Source of the DNA: Taeniopygia guttata
Lineage: Eukaryota > Chordata > Aves > Passeriformes > Estrildidae
Direction of reading: 5' to 3'
Assembly: GCF_048771995.1 (NCBI RefSeq)
Contig: NC_133027.1
Coordinates: 58,031,501-58,095,500, forward strand
Length of the DNA stretch: 64,000 bases
Shown here piece after piece: positions 54,080 through 64,000 of the stretch (positions within the stretch are counted from its first letter, which is position 1; each line of letters opens with the position of its first letter). Position numbers and translations under genes: made by a program. Under the pieces are notes generated by a model that saw nothing but the letters and a program-made list of their open reading frames with translations, had not been told where the DNA came from and searched no databases.

Positions 54080-55260
54080 GGCTGAGGACACTGACTCGCA
54101 CCGACGCCGCCGAGCGGCGGCCGGCGGGCAGGCAGCGCCGGCAGTCACTCCGAGAAGCCGGGCACCCATCTTGCACTTTATTTACTGCTGCACGCAGTTT
54201 TCCTTCCCAGGGATCCCATCTTCTCCACCAGCCTTCCGGGAAGGCGCCAAGAGCTCTTCCCAGGCGGCGCCGGGCCCGCTCCCTCAGCCGGTTTGGCGGG
54301 AGACGGGCGGCGCTGCCCCCTCCCGCCGAGCAGCGGCTCCCCCCGCCGGCAGGAGGCCGCGCGGCACCCCACCGCTACGAGCGCTGCGCGGCCCGTTCGG
54401 CCACGGGCTTTAAACCGGCGCTCGAACAACCCGCGGGAGCCACCGCTTCCCAGCGGGACGGGCGGCGGTGCCCTGCAGCAGCCGCCCCACAGGCGGGCCG
54501 AGATACCCGCGCCGCGGCCCTGCCCCGCTGCGGAGCCTCTCCTCGTCTCCGCCGCTGCCGCCGCCCCCCCGCCCCACGCCAGGTGCGCGCGCAGCCACCG
54601 ACCGCGGGGCGGGGCGGGCGCTCATTTCCTCCCTGGGCGCCATTTTGTAGCGCAGAGAACCCGCAAATAAAGAGCGGGCGGGAGCGGCGTACGGGGGAGC
54701 TCGGGCGGGGGTGGGGGGGCGCGGCTGTCCTGGCTGCGGCGCTGGTGGCGGCGGCGGAGACGCCCGTGGAGCTGGTGGCGGCAGGCGCGGAGGTGGCGGC
54801 GTTTTTCCCCTGCTCGATGTGAGGCGGAGCGCGGCCCAGGCGAGCGGCGTGCGAGGGGCGCGGGGCCTCCGCGCCGCAGGCGGGAGGTGAGTGGCCGTGC
54901 GGGCGCTCCGCCCCAGCGGGACGGACTGACGGACCGGGCAGCCCGCAGTCTCGGGGTGTCGAACCCCAGAGGCGCCTCCATGCCTCACCTCGGGCACGGT
55001 GGGGGGAGGAGCGGAAGCACTTAGAGCCATTTTGTACGAGGCCCCAAAGCCCGGCCTGGCTGCGCGGCCGGGATCCTCCTCCCCTGCCTTGGGTGGCCGC
55101 CGCGCCCCGGCCGCGGGAGCCGCGTTTGTCGCTTCCCCTGTGGGCGAGGAGTGAGGGCGGGGGGCGGCCGCAGCAGCTGGGTCTGTCAAACACCTGCGGC
55201 TGCGGGACGCGGGGGGGCGGGACCCCCGCGGTTGCTGAGGCGAGTGTGAGGGCTGACCAT
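54080..55260 (+). promoter_or_regulatory. WTAP: WTAP CpG-island promoter
   Basis: A 1.2-kb CpG island with no TATA box leads into a GTGAGT donor at 54887. A YY1-type GCCATTTTGTA occurs at about 54640 and again at about 55027 in intron 1. Its position upstream of the WTAP coding exons and on the same strand supports a housekeeping promoter. Confidence 0.65.
54640..54886 (+). other. WTAP: Probable WTAP non-coding exon 1
   Basis: WTAP translation starts in an exon with an acceptor at 58866, so a 5' UTR exon must lie upstream. The CpG island ends this exon with GGGAG|GTGAGT at 54886/54887. The left edge (transcription start) is a guess based on the YY1-like word near 54640. Confidence 0.4.
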
Positions 55261-55307
55261 TTACAGGGGTACTGTGAAGCTTCTCATTCTAAGCGCCAGA
55301 AGGCTCC

Positions 55308-55860
55308 TTAGTACAAGAAAGACAAGGAGGTACTGGACGGGGTCCAGGGGAGGGTCACAAAGATGATTCGAGGTTTGGAATGTTTCTGTTGTAAGGAAAC
55401 ACTACGTGAGCTGGGCCTGTTTACTCTAGGAGAGAGAAGACTGAGAGGGGTTGTCATCAAATATCCTAAAGGCGGGTGCTGTCTTAAAGTGAAGGGTGCC
55501 AGACTCTTCTCGGTACCCAGCGGCAGGATGAGGGGCAGTGGCCATAAACTAAAACATAAGAAGTTTCACCTCAGCATGAGGAAGAACTTTACATTGAGGG
55601 CGGGAGAATACTGGAACAGGCTACTGTGGTGGTGCATTCCCCCTTAACCTCCTCCCAGGCTGCAGTGTGATCTGAGAAATTTTTGAGCAATCTCAGGCAC
55701 ACGCATTCGGGACAGCTGCCCAGGCAGGTCATAGAGTCTCCCTCTCTGACGACATTCAGAACCCACCTGGACGCGTTCCTGTGTCACCTGCCTTGGTGGG
55801 GACGGGGATGTTGGACTGTGTAATCTCCAGAGGTGCCTTCCAGTCCTAACGATTCTGTAA
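55308..55860 (+). mobile_element. CR1 LINE 3' fragment in WTAP intron 1
   Basis: Sense CR1 sequence begins AGTACAAGAAAGACAAGG and runs through the characteristic block from CACAAAGATGATT to TGTTTACTCTAGG, then CTCAGCATGAGGAAGAACTT, then GACATTCAGAACCCACCTGG, and ends CTAACGATTCTGTAA at the family's 3' terminus. It is 5'-truncated, as nearly all CR1 copies are. About 90 bases at 55624-55712 do not follow the usual CR1 sequence and look inserted between GGAACAGGCT and GCTGCCCAGG. Its divergence suggests a fairly old copy. Confidence 0.9.
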
Positions 55861-58800
55861 ATTACATGTTTGTACCTATATGCACACACGTATGTACTTC
55901 GGGAGCTGGGTTTTCCCCACGGAACTCTTTCTTGGTATCATTAAAATAACTTTCAGTTTGCATATAACAAGTAAAACCTCATACCTGATTCAATTACTTT
56001 TGCTCATTGAAGTTTTCAAAAAAGTTTTTAAATCCTGTGTTTTATAAACATTGTAGAAAAAGGTATGGAAGACTCTATCAGAGTTACTATAATTAAAATG
56101 TACTTTCCTCACTTCACATTTCTTTTAATTGAAACTGCCATAGAAGCCTAAAACATTGAGTTTTTCTAAAAATTCTTTTAGTGTCTGTGACAATGTTATT
56201 CTAAATATGGAATATCATTTTGTGTTGCTTGTTGCCAGGAGCAGATATGCAGGAGTGGTGTGTGGCTGCTACTGTTTCTGCAAAATCATAAAAGTGCATA
56301 GGATAGTACAGTTAAACGGTTCATAATATAAATCACAAAATACAATTGTGTTAATTTGAGTCAGTTATGCGGGAATGTTGTTTACATTGATTCTTTTTAT
56401 TGTGGAAAGTGATGCTTCATCTTGTTCTTGCAAGATATTTCTGATACGGGTAGTAGAGAGATGATCTCTTCTAGAGGAGAGCCGAGTGATAAGAAGCATC
56501 TCTTGATGCACCGTGCTTGAGAAGTTGCTGTAGTAGATTCAAAGAATGAACGTTTCCGTTGCGGTTGTTGTCTGTAGCATACAGGTTCACCTGTTGGTAA
56601 CAGAAAACTGAGGCAAATCGCTATGACAGCTGCTGCTGTTTGAGAAACATGGAGCACATCCAGTATACAGCAGTAATAAATGTTTCAGCTTCTGCGAAGT
56701 TAGTCCAGGTTCCCAAAAAGCTGTTGCCGGGCAGTAGCAAAGTGAAATTCATATTTGTGGAAAGAGCACTAAGTGTTTATCTGTAAATATTATCAACCTA
56801 ACTTGTCCAGAATAACCTAGAAAATATTTTTGGCGCCTGTGTGGTTCTATCATGTCAAGTAATAATAGGTGGCAGTAAGGCAGTGACTTCTGTAATGCAG
56901 TGGCCCATAACTTCAGTTTTTTGTGCTCTTGTCTGAAAGCAAGAGGTGGTTTTGTAAATGGTGATGTGCTGGGTGTAGAGGTTAGAGTAGCCTGGTCTGG
57001 TGCTGGAATTTTGTGTGAGGTCTGGAGATGCAACATTTGACTACCTTTGGATGGAGCATCTACCTTTGATTTCTTGTAGTCGTGATTGGGCAGCAGTCAT
57101 ATGTTTATAATTGCTGCATGCTGCAGCAGGGGCTACAAGCCAGGTCTCTGGGGGGAAGTCACATTTTTTGGTATTTGTATGCCTCTGGTACATGTTTGGG
57201 GAACACACGTGTGTGATGTGTTCACCATTTAATCAGTGTTAGCTGTAGTTGTGTGAGACACCTGAAAAGTACGTTTCTCTCTGTTAGGAACTTAACACTA
57301 GCTGGGATCTTCAATACTACTTCCAACCTTCAGAGGAGTTAAAAACTCTAAAAATCTTTGGAAAAATTACAGTGGGGAAGATAGGCAGCCTAAATACAGG
57401 GGTCACAAGCATTCCCTCTGTAATCTCAAGTTACTCTGATTGAATTGGCTACTGGCAATTTGTATCAGCAGCCTCTTACGCTTGTATTTTATATTTGAGG
57501 TATGTTTTTGGTAAAACAGTTTCAAATAAGGAGCTGCATGCAGGAGTTCAAGCAAAATACTCCTTGTGAGCGGGAGTGAAGGGGTTGTGACTACTTAGTT
57601 TAGGGAAGCACTTAGCTGCCTGTGTGCTACTAAGCCTAACAGGAAGCTGCCATTCATTAGTGACATACTTCTACTGAATGTTTTCTTTCTGTGGGTTCTA
57701 ATGTCAGTATTTATTATAGGAAGGGAGTGTGAGTGCTGGTTTGTTTGTTGCTAACCTGGACCTTGTTTGGTAGGGTGCTGTGTAAATTGTTAGTAGGGGT
57801 TGAAAACACTCTGTTTCATTGGAATGTATTTGCTTGTCTTGCTGACCAACAGTTTTAGGATTTGGAAAAGTTAAATTGGTTCATTGAATGTCATTGTGAA
57901 AATACTAAGGTAATCTATAAAAATAATTGAGAAAATAGAATATCTACTCCTTAAGACCATTATTTCTTTAAAGCCAAGTGTCCTCAACCAAGGAGTTGAC
58001 ACATGCTTTCTCTGGTACATGTGTAGTAGTAGCTTTACAAGCTTGTCAACTCTTAATTATGCACCTTTTCCACTGGAAAGTATATTGCAAATATGCATGT
58101 CTCCCGCAAACCTTGCATTCATTATTACTTGAATGCCTGTAAGATTTAGGAAACTCAGTATTTCTTGCATAATCATAGTTGTAGAAAATACTATGTATTG
58201 CTCTTTAGAGATAAGGAAGCATGTTCTGTAACTCTGGGAAGTGTGAATATTTAATCTAGCAAAATGCAGTCCTCTTGTGCTGTGTATGCACCGGAGGAAT
58301 TCAGTTTGATGGCCTCAGCCATTTGTTTTGCATCCTACTTTCCTTGAGAATATTTGCATAAGTTTTAAAATAACAGTACTTCCTGTTTATTTGAATCTTA
58401 AGAGAATAAATACTTGCAAGAACATGTTGTAATGTTCACAAATTAATTTCTTTTATTCTGAAGAGGAGGAGCAGTAGTATAAATTGCTTTCATCAGACCC
58501 TGATTATCCTTTACCTTGTAAAATACAATGTTAGGTAGATGTAGACACATACTAAATGTCAGTTTGATACAAAGTGTGTGGTTTTGATTAGTTAAATAGG
58601 AAGGATTGATTATTGATTGGCTTTTTAGATATAGATAGAAAGTTTGAGGTAACTTTTAGAAAAAAATACATCTGACCATATCTAGATTACAGGAGCAAAC
58701 ATGTCATAGTGCTATTTTGTACTCTGGTGCTGCATTGTGTGGAACCAGTATTTCAGTGGTGTAATATTGCAAACCAAAACAATTAAGGCTAGAAGTATAA

Positions 58801-58874
58801 GTTTCTGACTAATTCAGTGTTCTGTTTACACTAAATAAAACTCCTTTTTTTTTCCTCTCCCTTCAGAGTTCACA

Positions 58875-61800
58875 ATGACGAATGAAGAACCTCTCCCAAA
58901 GAAGGTATGTGTAAAATTACTTATGACTTCACCCTTCCAGGTAATCAGGACAGCTTGATAAGTTATGCTTTTCTTTTTGCTTCATAGGTTCGCCTTAGTG
59001 AAGCAGATTTTAAGGTTTTACCTAGAGATGAGCTTATCCTAAGGTAATCCATTTTCCATGTCAACATTTTAGTGAACTTCCAGTGCAAGACGTGTGAATT
59101 TACTCTTTCATTGTCTTTTAGCATTCTTGTTCTGAAAAAGTTTTATTTGTTTCATAATGCATCTCTTCTGTAAAGTTCTCCTCTTGTCTCAAATATTTGT
59201 AGTTTAGGAGGGAATACTTTTTCCAAAGAGGCAAAATCTTTACTAGTATTTTTTAGAACATGAGTGCAAGAATTTTTTTTCTTCACTTGTAACTATAGAA
59301 GATATGATTGCTTACATTCCTTAATAGATAGCAAGTTATTTTAAACATCAGAAAAATGTCAACTCTTTACTTCTTTCTTTTTTTACACTTTCTCAGTCCA
59401 TGCAGTTGTTTTCTCAGCATGTTCAGATAGTAAGAGAAAAATGTTAAAATGTAAGTTTTCATTGCCTAGAACTTTGATAGGGAAGAACCTGGCCATCTTT
59501 TTAACTTTGTAGAAAGCTTAAGTGTCACCACAGGAACAGTTATGGGGAATCCTGTTGCCCAGACCATGTGCTAGAAGAAACCACCCCAGGCCACTTGTCC
59601 CTGTATGCCTGAATTTTCTAATTCTTAAGCCAGGAGCGATCCAAACTAGCCTTATGTGGGATATCTGTTTATCTGCTGGAATAGTCTGTACATTTTGGTA
59701 AACATTAGTTCTTGGCTTCTTGTACACTGGGTTATTAGCATTATTAGGGTCTCAAGGTAAATTTTGCTGTTTCATAGAACAAAGATTAAGTTGTGTAGAA
59801 AAATGGGGTTACATATGCAACATTCAGTGTACATGGTGATCAGCTACCCTCCCTTCTGGGTAACCTATCCCACCAGCTACTTTTGGGGTGGCAGGTTTTT
59901 TTTTTTTTTTCCAGGGAGTAAATAGTCTGGCTCCATGTGTTTAAAACTGGTTTCTGTCTGCCTCTGAGTATTCAGTCTTTTGGGTTGTAAAGAAAAAAGT
60001 ATTGAAACAGTATGAAAAAGTGCTTCTTTCATAATTGGTTTTGGCCCTGTGGTCCTTTTTATAGAAAACTCCTAAGTCTCCAAAGCTGTGCCCTTAACTT
60101 CCTGCGTTAAAATTCATGTGAAAGTACCAAAGCGTAGATTCCATGTCACTTGCTTTCTGACTGATAGTGTGAAAACAAAAAAAGGCTGTCAGTTGTAATC
60201 AGCTTCTGTAACTTGCAATGATTAGTTACTACCATAGAAGAGATGAATTTCCAGCACATATGATGGAATGCACCCAAGGAGGTACAGTATGTCAGCAGCT
60301 CACCTGTATTAATGAAGAGGCAGAAGGGAACTTGCTAATGACAGCTATGTTGTTATTGAATTATCTTCTTAGTGTGTAGGAAAACTAACATCCTCTCAAA
60401 AAGGGTGCTTGATGGATTTAAGGAGAATAACTGTTCAATATACCCAGAAATGGAACTTTAAATTCCATTTTGGTTATGTCCATTTGATTAGTTTGCATAG
60501 ATCAGTCTTTCAAACACTTTTTTTTGTATGGGGGTCAAATTATGGATTTCTAGTAAGTTCACCTCTAATTGTGATTTCATGTAAAGCTAGCAATTAATTA
60601 TTGCACTGACTGCTGGCTTCACTTGTAGGCTGTAATAAAATACTATTATTAGACATATATTTTAGTCAATGGCATTTCTATTACTTTGAGATGTAGAAAA
60701 ACATGTGTTGACCTCTAGATTGCCTTAAGATTTGGAATATGTTTTTTTGATCTGTGCTTTGGTGGGGCAAATGCTTTTTCAGACAGATGTGTGTAATAAC
60801 CCTTTTGTCTTTAGATAATAAAGTCACCATTGCTGTACAGTTGCAGTCATGAAATACATATGTAGAAAAAATGGGGGGCTTTGTTAATTTCTGTGCCATG
60901 AATCCCAATTTGACTGTTCTTTTCCATGAAGTGCATAGTTTAGATTTGTTCATTATAACTTTTGTTGACTAAACATGAGCAGGACCAACAGAGAGCCTTT
61001 AGACCTGACCTTGAATTTCTGCTTGTTTCATGACTCGTTGCTCTGGACTCATCTTAAACTTTCCCCTCTTTAATGCAGTAGTTCACTTAACTGTAGGAGC
61101 TTCTGGGAGAAGGAAGAGCCAGGAATATGGTAAAGAAATACTTTGTGGATCATAGCTAAAAATCTGATCAGTATTGCCCTGATAGTTTAGCTGAGTGGGT
61201 ACCTAGTAAAACACGGAACCATTCCAATATACAGAAGCATTTCTGAGGAAATACAGTGCTTTTACTAGACTTCAGTCAACAGGGACTTAGAGCTAGTCAT
61301 TTCTGGAATGGCCTGGGTTCAGTGTGTGTCTTATCCCCTAACTGCTTATCATTTAATGTGAACCCCAAAGCTCAGCATAAGAAATGGGTGCTTCAAGAAC
61401 AAGTATTTAGGACTTCATAGCTTCAAATTACCTCTATAAAGTCTGCTAAATATTTTTGGAGGATTAAGGGAATTATGCTGCTTAGTTACCTTCCAGTTCT
61501 TGTGAGACTGTAAACAATCCCTTGAACAGAGAACAGATTCAGGAGTGTCCTCCCAGTTTTCCTGTTTCTGTTCTTGAATGCTTTTCCAAGTAGCACTTCA
61601 GTGAAGCTCTTCAGGTTATTAATTTTGAACCATCAGATTATGGACATAAACTACTATATTGAGTGGAAAGCAAACTGATGGGAGGAAAAAATCTGCCTTT
61701 AGCCTTTGTCATTCTTCCCCCACTCAGTTTCAGCAATGAGCTGCCTTAGTCTGGTACAGGTGTGCTGGAAGCTGTAATCTGGGGCAGGGCAAGGAGGTCA

Positions 61801-63839
61801 AGGGTCTGGCTGTGTTCCCTCCCAAGAACTTGCCCATTCCTGGCCTGCTGGTGAGGAGGGAATGTTGGAAAACTTGCCTTGATGATGCATGAGCACTTAG
61901 AGCAGTGGCAGAAACACTGGTATGTTACCAACACCATTCTAGCTATGAGTGCAAAAGCACAGTGCTGTGAGGGCTGCTGTGGAGAAAATTACCTCAGTCT
62001 CAGCCAGACCAAATGAACAGCTTGAACAGCAAGGTTTTTGACAAATACATCTGAATAGTTACATTTACTAGAAGTGTTGGTGGGCATATGACTTGAAATC
62101 CATTACATGGCCTAGTGCCATCTTAAGTTTTCTTTTCCAGGAGTTAGGTTCTTGCCTAAATATTAGCAGTTGAGAGATGACTTACAGCTGTTATCTACAA
62201 CATTCTTGGTGACTGTAGGATACCTGTTTTGTTTGTGGGTGGTTATTTTGGGAGTTCTTTTTTTTTTCAGCTAGTGCTCTGGCACGTCTACTTAACTTGG
62301 GTAATGTCCTCATTTCACTTGCTCTGTATATTGTAGCTGTTAGGGGAATCTCATGATTTTGATAGAATTATTGGGTTTGGGCTCTGAGGTATAACTTACG
62401 TGAAGTAGTCCTGTATATTTGAAGACCAACTGTTTATTGCATGTCACTTTTAAAATGTAAAATTAGGTTCTTTCTTTCTAGATTTGCTGTTTAGTAGGCC
62501 ATTTCAGTTTTACTTCTGGGAGATTGAAATCTCCTGAACTAACATAGAATTTTTAATGTTAAAATAGTGATACTTGTTAGAGCAGAGAGATTAGTTTAAG
62601 GGTTAAGTACGAATACTACTGTTCCCTTTTACAAAGCTTTGAGAGTTTGTTCATACTGTTGCCATGTTCAGCTGAAGAGATGTAAAATTTTTTTGTTCTT
62701 TGAAGGAAGAGATCTCATGCTTCTGTTTTCCTTTTCCCAGTGGCGTGGTCTTGCTGTTACAGATCTCTGATGCTTTTTAGACCCTTTGATATACTGTTTG
62801 ATTTCAGAAAATGGTCTAAATTACCTGGAGGTAGATTTTATAGTTTCAATTAAAGTAGTAGTGTAGTTTAGAGAGTCAAAATGGAGCACTTGTGATGAGT
62901 CTGGCATAAAATACGCATCAAGGAGAGAAGGTAATTGGGAGGAGGGAACAGACACCTTCTTCTATAGTGGTAAGCTATTAGATACATTTTCTTTAAAATG
63001 TGCAGTTGTACCATCATGAGGAACATGCATAGTTAGGGGCAGAGTACTACTTGAAAATCCCAGAACACTGTGCTGCAGACTTTTTCATAAAGCATTTCAT
63101 GCTAAACTTTACAGCAGACTTTATTTGCTACAGATTTGATGGTTTGTATAAAATACAGTGCTGTTTTTAAGTGATGTTTTTTGACTGAGGATGAATTTCC
63201 TAAATAACATGTTTTCAAAGAGTTATTAAACTGTTTGGCTTATGGATGATGAATGTAATCAGAGAATGGTCTTAACCTGAATGAGCTGATACAACTGCTT
63301 AACCTAGACTGCCATTTCTAGTGTTATGATACACTCTGCTTGTCCTGTTCACTTGGTAACATACTTAATGTTACATTTGTATTGCACTTGCTGTTAGAGA
63401 ATTTTGTTTGGATTGCTCTGCTATGAGAATAAGATGTATAGTTTTTACATCTTATTTTTACATCTTATGTTTACTTTACAAAGATAACAAAATAAGTAGT
63501 GTTTGATCCTAATGTTTGCCTAAAATACTGATTTTTAAGATGTCACTGTGTTGTAATGCACAATTACTATTTTGTTCCTCTGTGATACAAAGCAGATGTA
63601 ACTATTTCCCTGATGAAACGCTCCCTTTTTAAAACCGGAATTGTCTTTTGTGCAGTTGCATAATTCCCCCTTGATATTTTCTGATTATGGTATCAGTGTG
63701 TGCTCTGAAAGCTTAGAGATGCCTTGATTTAATAAACAGAGCTTAAGAAATTCTTTTTTTTCTCTTTATATCTGTGACAGGTGGAAACAATATGAAGCAT
63801 ACGTGCAAGCTCTGGAGGGCAAGTACACAGACCTTAATT
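58875..63839 (+). CDS. WTAP: WTAP, m6A writer complex regulatory subunit (5' part)
   Basis: WTAP anchors the METTL3-METTL14 m6A methyltransferase in nuclear speckles and also affects splicing. Three coding exons are in the window: 58875-58904, 58988-59043 and 63781-63839, joined in phase and followed by donors; the remainder lies beyond the right edge. They encode the first 48 residues, MTNEEPLPKKVRLSE at the start and KQYEAYVQALEGKYTDLN at the end, nearly identical to human WTAP. PKKVRLSE is the known N-terminal nuclear localisation signal, and the later residues begin the long coiled coil. The ATG sits 9 bases into exon 2 (acceptor at 58865-58866). Introns of about 4.0 and 4.7 kb flank exons 2 and 3. 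Confidence 0.95.
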
Positions 63840-64000
63840 GTAAGTTTGCCAGGTTTCAAAATGGTGCAAATGATCAGAATATGTAAAGCAGAGTGATCAA
63901 GTAATATGCACTTCTAGAGAAGTGCTAGAACTTCTAGTAGGATATAATAATCTGTTACATGAGTTAGTTTTTAGGAAAAGAGCCCCTGTTAAAGGCTGCC

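Noticed and set aside
54293-55193. Frames of 259-272 codons antisense to WTAP exon 1
   Set aside because: They are proline/alanine/arginine-rich CpG-island frames without domains; no antisense gene is supported.

Overview
The window is vertebrate nuclear DNA, almost certainly from a passerine bird. It has long introns with GT-AG (and two GC-AG) borders, four CpG-rich promoter regions, a CR1 LINE 3' fragment, and two short retroposons that join a tRNA-Ile-like head to a CR1-like tail, the design described for passerine SINEs (TguSINE1). There are no bacterial-type operons and no CRISPR array. Five protein-coding genes can be read exon by exon, and their order matches the conserved block on human 6q25.3: PNLDC1, MRPL18, TCP1, ACAT2, WTAP.

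Layout. 1-13.97 kb is gene-poor, with two solo LTRs that keep perfect 6-bp target duplications and one tRNA-Ile SINE. 13.98-24.65 kb (minus) is PNLDC1, a DEDDh 3'-5' exonuclease of the PARN family (the piRNA trimmer); 18 exons were resolved and the C-terminal end is unresolved. 25.82-28.63 kb (minus) is MRPL18, complete, four exons, 179 aa. 30.19-38.71 kb (plus) is TCP1 (CCT alpha subunit), complete, twelve exons, 556 aa. 38.95-47.34 kb (minus) is ACAT2 (cytosolic acetoacetyl-CoA thiolase), complete, nine exons, 394 aa. 47.8-54.1 kb is intergenic. From 54.1 kb to the right edge (plus) is WTAP, with its CpG-rich promoter, a non-coding first exon and the first three coding exons; the rest lies beyond the window.

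Arrangement. MRPL18 and TCP1 diverge from a 1.56-kb interval holding a heat-shock-element-like site and two opposed CCAAT boxes. TCP1 and ACAT2 converge with stop codons only 360 bp apart; in mammals these two genes overlap at their 3' ends, but the poly(A) signals visible here suggest that the bird transcripts stop just short of each other. ACAT2 and WTAP diverge, about 7 kb apart. The genes serve separate processes (piRNA 3' trimming, mitochondrial translation, chaperonin folding, sterol-precursor synthesis, m6A writing) and are linked by ancient synteny rather than a shared pathway.

I found no clearly new biological system. The items most worth a second look are the unresolved PNLDC1 C-terminus, the two GC-AG introns, the near-overlapping TCP1/ACAT2 tails, and hairpin-rich segments inside TCP1 introns, a gene known in human to host H/ACA snoRNAs.
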